This document shows, one piece after another, positions 31,999 to 41,736 of a stretch of DNA of 64,000 bases; the first letter of the stretch is position 1; each line of letters starts with the position of its first letter. The translations under genes were made by a program, and so were the position numbers. The notes beneath the pieces were generated by a model, which did no database searches, was not told where the DNA came from, and worked only from the letters and a program-made list of their open reading frames with translations. Source of the stretch: Effrenium voratum. Its lineage: Eukaryota; Sar; Dinophyceae; Suessiales; Symbiodiniaceae. The stretch covers positions 1-64,000 of the forward strand of contig CAUJNA010003291.1 in assembly GCA_963377175.1 (NCBI GenBank), in the 5' to 3' direction.

Positions 31999-33692
31999 CC
32001 CATGTGCCAGCAGGAAGAGATGCACTGTTGATCCTTGCATTCCTCAAGGACCAAGACTATGGCATCCGACTCTCCGAAGAGCGAACAGCGCTGACAGACA
32101 AAACAATCGAGGCAAGGAACATTGTCGCAGCATTTGAACCTGATGGCAGCCTCATGGCGAGCAACAAGTGGATCATGAAGAAGCATCTCAGTTATGAAGA
32201 TTATCAGATGTACGACACCAAGATCCGCAAATTTGCCGATGCCTTCTTCAATTATGTGAGTTCCACCAAGCGCAGCAAGGAAAAAGATACTTCCTCAGAG
32301 ACCAAGAAGAGACGGCATTCCACCGATCAGGACGAAGCCGAAGAAGAGACGATGGAACCCTCCGGGGAAAGATCCGTCAAGCCAAAAGTCACCGTGGAAT
32401 ATCACAATTCAGAGAACCTAGATGAGTTCAGGGGAATCTATCTCGACACAGATCTGAACAAAAAGGACGCAGAGGAAGAGCTCGAGGAGACCAAGGCAAC
32501 CCTCTCCCACTTCAGGAACAAGTTCAACAAAGATCCAAGAAGAGCTCATCCCAACTTGACAGAGTGCGAGAGAGCCTCATTGGCACATGTCGATCCCGAT
32601 GTCAATCTCGGAGAAGAAGAATTCTACTTCCCTCATCGAGGAGAATGTCCCACCATTGACGAGTACAAGAAAGCTCAACCAGGATCCGGATATCCGATTA
32701 AGCTTCCGCTTGGATTGAAAAAGCTCAGGTCACATGATGACCCGGAAATCATCCGAGCATCGCTGATGCAGCCGACCGACCGTCCTCCTGTGGACTATCT
32801 CAATATGCATGAGTTCACCTCATCCATAGCGATCAACATGCTTACCCTGAACCATGGAAACCTCACAAGGAATCCAAAGCTGGACAACAGGGAGGTGTAC
32901 AACATGCCGATGAAGGATCGACCGATCGTAAAGATGATGATGCAGAACAGTGCACACATCTTATGCCTGAATGAAGCAGACGCATTCTTCAGTCCTAATG
33001 ATGAGAAATCCAGGGAGCTCATCAAGACGTTCATCCGATACGGTTACAAGGGCATCGTGATCAAGCAATGGTCATCCAGACCGATCGCATGCTTTGTCCG
33101 TGGCGGACCTTCTGCAAGAGTGGAACTTCTGGCAAGACACATTTCCACCAAGAGCCAGAATTGGGGAACCACATTCGGAATGTTCAGATGTTTCTTCGGA
33201 ACTGAAGGAAGTTGCACTGATCCCGAATACGAAACTCCGACCTCGGATTGCTTGGCAACCACAGGACCATCCATGTTTACTGAATCCAAGAAGTACATTG
33301 GACCGAGATTGCCAACACGCACCATTGTCCAAGGACATGGCCGAGACAAGGAGATCGTCGTTCTCCATATCGAGCAGAGTGATGAGTTTCGTGGCATGAT
33401 CCCGAAATCATCCAACAATTCACTCCACGAGTATGACGACCGCCACATAACGAGGGCAGATCTCCCATTCGCTACCATTGGAGTTTTCCACCTCCATCCT
33501 TCAATTAGCCATGGAGCAGCAAGGGAAGATCTTCAAAATGAAATCGTGCCGCTCGTGACTTTGTACCGATGTGATGCGATCACCGGAGACGCCAACAAAT
33601 CAGCGAACACCTACAGCAAACTCCAGCACGTCTTCAATCCGGCCAACGGTCTCGTGAACATCCTCATGAAAGCATATCAGAAACTGGAATGA
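31995..33692 (+). pseudogene. End of Tpt1-like domain plus EEP-like nuclease domain
   Basis: The first 60 residues complete the Tpt1-like fold (PAGRDALLILAFLKDQDYGI, TIEARNIVAAFEPDGS). A Lys/Glu-rich linker follows (KRSKEKDTSSETKKRRHS). From about residue 270 the reading resembles the endonuclease/exonuclease/phosphatase fold: SIAINMLTLNHGNLTRN, IVKMMMQNSAHILCLNEADA (metal-binding Glu), FATIGVFHLHPSISHG, and DAITGDANKSANTYSK in the place of the GDFN motif. EEP enzymes cut nucleic acids or phosphoesters. The Asn of GDxN is displaced, so activity is uncertain. Intact, this ORF and the previous one would form one protein of about 960 residues. Confidence 0.6.
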
Positions 33693-33729
33693 AACGAAAA
33701 TTTGCCACTCGTGGACAGAAGAGTATGCA

Positions 33730-34252
33730 ATGGAGACTTCGTGCACCCTAAAATCCATTGTCCGTCATCACCTGTACATGAAGTGTGGATCAGGATATGA
33801 TCGAACATTCCCAGATGTGATGATGACTTTCGTATTTGGATGGGGCAAAACGAGCATCCAGCAGGCTTTCCGGAAGGACGAGATGAACGGCATGGATGAT
33901 GAACAACTGCAATTCATGCGGAACAATCCAACCAAGGCCATATTCGATTACCAGGTCTCATCCGCAGAGCGCTTTAAGCACGTGAACAATGACATGTTCA
34001 TGAATGGCTCGCAGGACTCCGACTCTCATAGTCCTCTCATGGTTTACATCCGCAGCAAATCTGCAACCAAGCAACACAGCTCTGAGAGATACCAGGAGTA
34101 CAGCAAGAAGAAACAAGTCTGGACCCCACTACAACAAGCAGTGGGGACATCAGAAGCAGTGGAAGGACTATAGCAGCTCGACCTGGAATGATTATGGAGA
34201 CTATGGCAGTGAATCTGACAGCAGCCGCCGATGGTATCGTCGATCCGACTGA
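33730..34252 (+). pseudogene. C-terminal extension of the EEP-like block
   Basis: The ORF reads PDVMMTFVFGWGKTSIQQAF and NNPTKAIFDYQVSSAERFKH, then a Tyr/Ser/Gln-rich tail that changes frame near 34120 and ends YGSESDSSRRWYRRSD at 34252. It shares the codon habits of the preceding ORFs and probably was the C-terminus of the same polyprotein. No known domain was seen. Confidence 0.4.
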
Positions 34253-34765
34253 CCATGAAGATTTATACGTTCAGCACCACGAACTCAATTCAGATGATTG
34301 ATCCTCGCCGTCTACAAGACTATACCATGAGTGAGTGATCAATAGTTTCACAATCGTCCCGCGTGTACATAGCGTTGTACATCACCCTTTGATACATCTA
34401 GGTATCTCAAAAAGAAGCAGTACATAGTGTTTTCCATTTCGAAAGCCAAGACATTTCATCCGAGCAGAAAAGAGGATGAATCCGGCATTTTTAATACACA
34501 TGGCTACCGCATACAGCATGGCTACGGCATACATCAAGGCTACGGCCAAAGGCCATGAAGCCAATAGTATTTCATACTTAGTGCTGGAGATCAAAAGAAA
34601 TTTGTGTTTGTTTCTCAATCCAGTTGATCTCCCGCAACATTTGGCTCAAGGCCCCTTTTGTGTATCATTGCATCTTTCATGATCGCGTGAAGCAAAAGAA
34701 CCTTAGCAGGCCGCTTCCAGGATTATCCACAAGACAATCCACCAGAGACCAACGACGACCTCTAC
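34253..34765. other. 3' flank of the retroelement block
   Basis: Contains acatttggctcaag at 34637-34650, resembling the 3' end of the dinoflagellate spliced leader (ccattttggctcaag), and short repeats of catggctac near 34499-34540. No ORF of note and no poly-A tail. Confidence 0.35.
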
Positions 34766-34869
34766 TACCACAGGGTACCAGTTCCCTTCTGGGATAGGCA
34801 CCTGGGGCAGTGGGCCTCACCCCCCCCAATCCCCCGCCCCATCCCCACCCCCCACCCGGCCAGCCCTAG

Positions 34870-35011
34870 GCTCACCATGACCTTCGAGCACTTCCCCTCG
34901 AGCTCCCGCTGGCGCCGGCTGCAGATCGTCATCGGGGACGGCAGCACGCGGCAGTGCGCCATCGGTGGTTGGCACGGGGGCGTCCGCGCGGTCACGCACT
35001 GCGAGCAGAAG
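34870..35011 (+). CDS. Host exon, continuation of the WWFG-domain gene
   Basis: After a C-rich tract and cctag acceptor, a GC-rich frame reads LTMTFEHFPSSSRWRRLQIV and IGDGSTRQCAIGGWHGG. It fits as the second half of the domain begun at 20571-20691 (VELQWKM...GWWFG). The likely end is at gcagaag near 35011, where only a GC or non-canonical donor is available, as dinoflagellates allow. No further downstream exon was confidently found. Confidence 0.5.
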
Positions 35012-35985
35012 GCGGGGGGCGTTGGAGACGGTTTGGGTCTGCCAGGTTTGCCCCGCAAAAAGGGGCAGTCTTCGGGAAGTCCTTGATATTTTGTTTTGGG
35101 GGGGAGTTGAAGAATTTGATGGCGGAATTTCCGGTGGGTGGTTTCTATGAAGTTTACGCATCTAGCAATGCTAGCGCTCATGCGCCTCCCTGAGGAGTGG
35201 GCAAAGTTCTTCCCCAAGGAGCCGGTCTTTTTCTGATTGAGCATAAGTTTGCAACGCAGTGCCCAGCTTGAGGACAGGAGCGCGAGCTGCAGTGTAGCGT
35301 AGCGGTAGAGTGGCCGAACTTTCCTTTTTGGAGGATTGTTGGGTGGTGTTCGCCGTTGCGCGCATGCGCTCACGCTTGTGCCGCAAAAGTATTTTACTTC
35401 TCGGTCATGCCGGCGATTCACGTGTTGACATGCTGACTTGTTCGTCATTTGTTTATTTGGGCTTTGACCATACCCTTATGGAAACGCATGGCGAACTCGC
35501 CATGCATGGTTTTCCGCAAGGCCTTGGGGCCAACTAGCCAGACACCATTTGAGCAGTTTGAGATCCTTTGAAGCTGCCGCTTGTACACAGGCTTCCGTAC
35601 AGAAGAGAGGCACACAGGAGGCTTGGGCCTTGCAAGATGCAAATCAGTCAGCCCTTGGGGTTTCTGTTGTTGGCAGTGCCTTTCTTTTGGCCAAATTCAG
35701 CCGCCGTTCAGCAGAAATGGTACGGAGGCGCTTTAAAATTTTCGTTTGCTCAGGGCGGAGAAGTGGCGCGGTGAACGGCCAACCATGCTTTACCATCACC
35801 CCGCTTTGCTTTTCTACCCTGGTCCTATGATTCAGGCAACTGCCTGGAGCGCGATTCAATTGGCGAGGCTTGAGGAAACTGAATGGCATCGCAGCGGCGA
35901 CTTGCAGCGCTGTTTGCACTTTGATCCAGTCGTTTGAAGGCATTGGGTGACAGGATTGTGTTCATTTCTGCGTGATCGGAGTCCA
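35012..35985. other. Intron-like or intergenic, no gene recognised
   Basis: ORFs of 60-110 codons lack motifs and exon-like composition. Confidence 0.4.
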
Positions 35986-36127
35986 CAGCTGTGCCACAAT
36001 CAAAACCCGGGTAGATGAAGGTTAGTAAGGACAATCCCAGCCATAAATAGTTGCGGCCGCCTTCTTAATTCTTTACATGGTTCTGGGTAGACCATTTTAA
36101 TACCGGGTTTTGATTATGACTCAGCTG
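35986..36127. mobile_element. MITE-like element A, copy 2 (complete)
   Basis: 142 bp bounded by cagctg. The terminal inverted repeats contain cacaatcaaaacccggg at left and its near-complement ccgggttttgattatg at right. The internal sequence includes tagatgaaggttagtaagga and tacatggttctgggtagacc. No ORF. Confidence 0.85.
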
Positions 36128-36720
36128 GGGCGTGCACAGCTGTGGGCCAGCGCAGATGGCGCTGGATTCGTCCATGTCTCGCCTCACTGTGGGCCCACAG
36201 CGGGAGTCGTGCAGCGCGCAGTACGCGGCACGCGGGAGTGAGGGGGTGAGGCGGGGTGTTGCTGTGCGAATGCAATTTGGGGCTGGGTTTGTGCCGCAGT
36301 GTGATCTTTGTTTTGCTTCGGCATTTGCGGTTATTGCTTGAGGTTACCCGGGGAGGGTTGGGCAGAAAGGCGGCTGCCGATTTTCAGCCTTCTCCCGAGC
36401 CAGGTTGCAGCCCGCCATGCCGCCTTTTGGCCTGGAATGATTTCGTTGTTCGAGCTCCTTTTTTTTTGGGGGCCTTGCCTTCCGGGTGATTGGAAGAATC
36501 GTCTTTTGGGCGAATAGAAAAGACAGTTGCCCTTGGACTCCATGTTTTGTGAGTGAATGTGGAAAGGGCACAGCTGTGGCACTTGCGGAAGCCCCTTTTT
36601 GGACGTCTTCGAGCGTGTTTTGGGTTTGCACGTGTGAGGCTGAAGGCGCGACCAATGGCAGCCACCATGTCGCCCGGAGGTTTGCCGCCAATTACCAGGC
36701 TGTGAAGCTCGTTGCAACAT
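36128..36720. other. No gene recognised
   Basis: GC-rich patches near 36150-36240 may be decayed exon sequence, but no frame is convincing. Confidence 0.35.
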
Positions 36721-36722
36721 GT

Positions 36723-36848
36723 GGGGGTTGATCAAAACTCCTGACCCCCACATGACCATGGGTAGTTTGTCCCAGGACCTATCACTTGTTGAAATGGTTT
36801 TCCAACCGCTGGTCATCCCAGGTTTATCGGATCTTTTGATCAACCCCC
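36723..36848. mobile_element. MITE-like element B
   Basis: 126 bp with perfect 15-bp terminal inverted repeats, gggggttgatcaaaa at 36723-36737 and its complement at 36834-36848. No ORF. The terminal sequence partly recalls family A (atcaaaac). Confidence 0.8.
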
Positions 36849-38745
36849 TGTGTGCTTACAGAATTTGAGACTTCTTCAGAGCTTCCTCAGAATTAGCTCC
36901 CCCCCTTCTTTTTTTTTTCCCCCTTTGTTTTCCACTATCCAGGAGCAAAGGATATTTTTTGCCCGGGTTTTAATTCCAGCCTAGAGAGGCTGAGGGATTT
37001 TCTGACGACTCTTTTTGGAGAGGCCTCCCGAGACTCTGCCCGGAGCCGCAGATGTGGAGAGCGGCTGGAGTTTTTTTTCCGCCCGGTCCGAGGCTGGGGC
37101 AGACGCCGAGAAAAAGGATGGGGCACTGGAATGCGGGCAGGAACCTCAAGGGGGAAATGTGGCTGTGGTTGTCAAAAATAGGGCAACCCCAAAATGGGTT
37201 GCCCTGGTAAATGGCAACATGGACTAAAATCTGCGGTCCCCTGGTGATTTAATATTGACCCACACCCATGTGGGACTGGACTTCGCAGGTTTTCCGCTCA
37301 GATTGTTCAAGTTTGTGTCGGAAGAGCATGAGCCGCCAAAGGGCTGGCCCAGTGTTCCTTTTGTTGCGCTAGCGGGCTCCGTGTTGCAGTCCTCCACTCC
37401 ACCCGTGCATCCTCAAGCTTGCAATGCAACGGATGCATGAGAGCAAAGAACCCAAAAAGGCAGAAATGTGTCTGGCGCAGGCCGCCAAGACTAGTTGAGT
37501 TCTGAAGTTCGCCGACTGCGACTTGTGGGGCTTTAGGAAAACACGAGTTCCAAATCAAACATGAAGCTTATTGACGCGGGTGATGCTGGGGATGAAGATA
37601 GTTTCTTTCAAGAACATTTCGCTGGTGCCTGCAAACAATAGGTGTTTCTGAAAGCGTGCCCCTTTTCCAGGCAGATGTGATGCAGATGCTCAACTCCCGG
37701 GGTCCCGGGGCGAGCGAAACGCGGAGCTGGTAAGTTTCAAGCCTGAAAAGTTTTGGAGCCTCCGGGAAGTTCCTTGTCGCCGAGCTTCGGGTTGCCCGCA
37801 GAGTGCCTGCCATCAGTCTCCACCAGGCCTCATGGCTCTGAGGCCACGATGCCTTGGCGGCAGCATCAGTTTGGCTGGACAACGTGGCGCGCGAGGGGAA
37901 ACGCGCGCGCCTCAGCTTCGGCCGCAAAGCAGCCAGCATGCTGGGGTCATTATGTTGCCGTTTCTAGGGATAAGTTATCAAAGTCAGAAATGGAGCTTGT
38001 TTCCTTTGCCCTAACACTTAGGGGTGACCTTGACAATTGTAAAATAATGGGGCCAGGCATGTTCGCAGCAAACCGGAGGGTTCGAGAGTGCCCAGTTTTG
38101 CAGGGGTTGGAGACCGTCTGACCGTGGAGCCAGTCCTTCACAAAGGCGATGTGCCCGAGCCCAAAGACGGCGCAGCAGAGAGACGGAAAGCAGAGTGATT
38201 CGGCCAAAGGTCGCTGAAGGAGCTCCAGGGCATGTCGCAAGCAGTGAGGCCGACCGACTTAGAATCTACGTTGCTTCGGCCTGCATGGCCAGTCCGAAGC
38301 ATGCTGTCCCATTTTCCCACACGCTGCGTTTCGCATCTCATGCGTTCTTGGCGTTTGCTGCTTGAATCTGCTTGACACATGTTGTGGTGATGTGGTTATG
38401 CACGGCTGCGCTTGTCGAAGTCCGTTTCGAGGGCCCTAGATTTGTGTTGCGTGAGCCGGGGGTTTCCAAACTTGCTGGTGGGAGCCTTTGGGAGCTAGCG
38501 ACCGGAATCCTGTAAGCGCATGGTAGCATGTGAAGCTTCCGCTTGGAGCCCCGCAGTGCACGGAGCTTTCCGCGGAGCTTTCGATTCGAACTTCAGGCGC
38601 TTGATCGCCAACACGGGAGCCCTCACAGCGCGAGAGCTGCAAAGGGCCAAGAAGGATCAGGCCGGGCTTGCTTGGCGGGTCCGAGGCCCCAAACTGACGA
38701 GGCACATCAACCATGCATATGTGCAAATGAATGTGTGACGAAAGG
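36849..38745. other. Mostly non-coding; one possible exon near 38.55 kb
   Basis: A GC-rich frame at 38520-38710 reads GAFRGAFDSNFRRLIANTGA and LTARELQRAKKDQAGLAW and could be an exon, at low confidence. Other ORFs carry no motifs. Confidence 0.35.
37157..37273. repeat. Inverted-repeat element, family C-like
   Basis: Left end tggctgtggttgtcaaaaat, right end attgacccacacccatgtgg: imperfect inverted repeats like those at 53894, 54276 and 55203. Confidence 0.5.
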
Positions 38746-39282
38746 CATGCATGCATCCATTCGATCCATGCATACGTGTATGCAGGTACGTTAAGGTGCA
38801 TTGCGTGCATTATGTTGGGTCACGGTGCGTCGCAGTACATTGCATAGCATTGCGTTGCATTACATTGCAGTACATTACGTTACGTTACATTACGTTGAAT
38901 TACGTTACATTACGTTACATTACGTACATACATGCACGCAACCATGCACGGAGATACACACATACGCATACACATATCACCACATGCACACATACATACA
39001 CAGACGTACGTACGTACGTGCATGCATGCATGCATGCATGTATGCATGCATGCATGCATGCATGCATGCATGCATGCATACATACACACACACACACATG
39101 CATACATTCATACATACGTACGTACGTAAGTACGTGCATACATACATACATACATACATACATACATACATACATACATACATACATACATACATACATA
39201 CATACATACATACATACATACATACATACATACATACATACATACATACACACATGAATCCTTCCATCCATCCATGCATCCA

Positions 39283-39347
<65 letters not shown>

Positions 39348-39625
39348 CATGCGCACAAACCGCATACACAGACGTTGATCAGATAGCATACATACAATAC
39401 ATACCATGGAAACATAGATACCATGCACACCATATGTCCCATACACACCATAGATACCATACACACCATAGATTTTATAAATGCAAACCATGCATACCGA
39501 CACACCATACACCCACACCACACATACCATACATACCGTGAATACCGTACATGCAGACACACCAGATATCCCATACATGCTATACGCGTATACGCACACA
39601 CGTGCGCGTGTACTTACATACATGC
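38740..39625. repeat. Compound microsatellite tract
   Basis: Blocks of tacattacgt, (GCAT)n, (ACAT)n at 39138-39247, (CAGC)n and (CAGG)n near 39280-39350, then degenerate accatacacacc units to about 39580. Long His/Thr/Tyr and Cys/Met/Val ORFs here are repeat translations. Confidence 0.9.
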
Positions 39626-39665
39626 ATGCATACAAGATGTCAGTTTCAGTTGTTTGCTTAGATCC

Positions 39666-39842
39666 TATGGTTGTCAAGGCCCCCGCCATCCTAATAGGGG
39701 CTTTCTTGCGACCAAGAAAGGCCTAGGTTTTGATGAGGGCCCTTTTTGGGGGGTTCCCTCTTTTTGGGGGTCCCCTCTTTTTTTGGGGGTCTCCTCTTTT
39801 TTGGGGGTCCCATTTTTTGGGCATGGGCCCCTGACAACCCAT
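39666..39842. mobile_element. Foldback element with internal G/T tandem units
   Basis: Terminal inverted repeats tatggttgtcaaggcccc (39666) and ggggcccctgacaacccat (ending 39842). Inside are about five tandem copies of tttttgggggtcccctc. Confidence 0.65.
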
Positions 39843-39849
39843 GCGAGAG

Positions 39850-40865
39850 CTGGTGATCGATCGATTGCGCGGCAGATTCGCAGGAGCTCTTCAAGCCCTT
39901 GAGCAAGGACAGACGGCCACAAGTTGCTGCCGGAGTTGGTTGGATTTTTTTTTGCAAACTTGGTTCAACTCTCTGGATGTTTTTCAAAGAACTGTCTTGA
40001 TCTTTTTTTGAGCAACTCTTTGGATGCTAATGCTTTTCAAAGAGCTCTCTTGATTTGCTTTTAGCAACTCTTTGGATGCTTTTTGCCCTCTCGCCAATTA
40101 ACATGGAAGCGTTCGACGTTTGGGGAATCGGTCCTGGCTTTGTCCTTTTGAAGAGACCCCGGATGTCATCCATGTGAATTGGCGGGAGGGTTCCCACGCC
40201 GCATGCAGGCTTCGCACTGATTTCAGGAGGAGCTCGAGATGAAGACGATCCTGCAGCTCATAAGTGAAAAAGCCGCCCAAAGGCGCTTCGGTGGCCATCC
40301 GCAGGATCGGTTCAAAGCTCGCCCGCGACGTTCGCCCGATCCGCAGGTTCAGCTCGATCCGCAGCGCTTTGCGACACTTGGACGCAGACTGCGATGGCAG
40401 CGTGGATCGCAGCGAGGCATGGGATGGGTGGAGACCAAGTTAGGTGGCAGCTTGGTCACAAGAAGGTGCTGCGTGCCAACTGTAGATCTCCTCGACTTTG
40501 GCCCAAGCCTTTCCACAAACGGGATGACCATGGAGCCCTGTGCCCCACTCAGTGGTGCGTCGGGCTGTTTTGAGTTGCGTGGCTCACTTGATGAAAGGGC
40601 GCAACAAGAACTCATCCGTTTATGTTGCCTGGCACGTCCGGGAAGTGCTCTCGGGGCTTACGGCTGAGAGGCGAGACTCAGTGTCTCTCGGCCTTTTCGC
40701 CCGGATAATGTCAACCCCGGACAAATCAACCCCTGATTGATTTTGATCGGGGGGTGTCCAATTCCTTTTAGTGGGGATTCGGACCACTTTTGGAGGGAAC
40801 ACCCCCTACTAAATGGGACGGGTTCTGCTTAGATCCTGGGTCAACATTAGGATGACGCTTAGCCC
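39850..40865. other. Intergenic or 5' region, one inverted repeat, no firm gene
   Basis: A frame from 40239 (MKTILQLISEKAAQRRFGG) follows ttcag and might be an exon. 40750-40812 contains ggggggtgtcc and, downstream, its near-complement ggaacaccccc; the same ends occur near 55030-55100. Confidence 0.35.
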
Positions 40866-40953
40866 CACTTTTGTGAACCAGGGAATCTCCCGTAATCTCC
40901 CCCCTTTATATGGGGGCTTAGTCTTTGGGGTTAGGCCCTTTCTGTTGTATCAC
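40866..40953. repeat. Introner-like repeat, copy 1
   Basis: Contains cccactttt, agggaatctcccgtaatctc, ggcttagtctttgggg and ccctttctgttgtatcac, and ends at cacag directly before the candidate exon ATG 40956. A second copy lies at 41624-41702. Confidence 0.65.
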
Positions 40954-40955
40954 AG

Positions 40956-41461
40956 ATGGCTTCTAGGATGACCACCCGGGCAGCGGGGGCAGCGGCCCGG
41001 CAAGCGGTGCGCTCGCAGTACTTCTTCGTGGTCAACGATGACGAGGCCTTCTCCGCACCTCGGAGGAGAAGCTGCTGAACCGCCCCCCCCCCCCCCTGTC
41101 CCGCAGGTTTTGTTTGGGGAGAAATTGGGCCCCAAATGCACCCCCCCCAAGCTGACCCGCAGAAAGTTCTTGCGCAAAAATATGGCGCCAAATTAAATGC
41201 AACTGCCTTTCCATGGCAGCGGCGTGGGCATTGCGCCACGGGCCGTGCATTTGTTTCTTCTTTTTTCAATTTTACTGTTTATTTATGTGTTGATTGTTTT
41301 TTTTTTTTTTGTTTTTTTTTTTTTTTTAATTTATTTATTTATTTACTTATTTATTATTATTATTGTTTTTATTGGGCTTCTGTGTCGGCCCGGCCCTAAG
41401 CGAGGTCTTTGGCCGGCAGGAAGTGCAGGATATCAACACCATCCGCCAGGCCGCAGCCTGA
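40956..41461 (+). CDS. Candidate 5' exons upstream of the SLC44-like gene
   Basis: First island 40956-41077 reads MASRMTTRAAGAAARQAVRS then QYFFVVNDDEAFS. Second island, about 41393-41458, reads ALSEVFGRQEVQDINTIRQ. Both are GC-rich and separated by a T-rich, intron-like stretch. They could be cytosolic N-terminal exons of the transporter or a separate short gene. There is no sequence motif to decide. Confidence 0.35.
41270..41380. repeat. Poly-T/(ATTT)n tract
   Basis: Long T runs followed by atttatttatttacttattt, complementary in type to the (AAAT)n tract at 18965-19004. Confidence 0.85.
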
Positions 41462-41623
41462 GAGATGCGATGCGATGTGGCGAGTCACATGTGCCGGCTT
41501 ACCACAAGCACATCACTCCTCGGCCCCCCAAAAGGCAAAGAATAAGAAGAGGAGAGGCTCAGGGCAGTGGCAGATTCACGGATGTCACAGAGGATGTAGG
41601 GTTGTGGGATCATGGGGTTTATC

Positions 41624-41702
41624 TCCCCACTTCCTTGCGACGCAAGGGAATCTCCCCCTTTGGTGGGGCTAGTCTTTGGGAAGCCCTTTCTGTTGTATCA
41701 CT
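41624..41702. repeat. Introner-like repeat, copy 2
   Basis: Shares agggaatctccc, ggctagtctttggg and ccctttctgttgtatcac with 40866-40953. It lies just upstream of the first clear transporter exon. Confidence 0.65.
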
Positions 41703-41736
41703 GAAGTGGTCATTTCCCACAGTTGACCATCTGAGG

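Noticed and set aside
35985..36130. Family A copies as copia LTRs
   Set aside because: They are short, have inverted rather than direct ends, and a third copy lies at 54.7 kb, far from the retroelement.
38740..39625. Telomere or centromere repeat
   Set aside because: Units are tetranucleotide and degenerate (ACAT, GCAT, CAGC), with no TTTAGGG-type telomere array.
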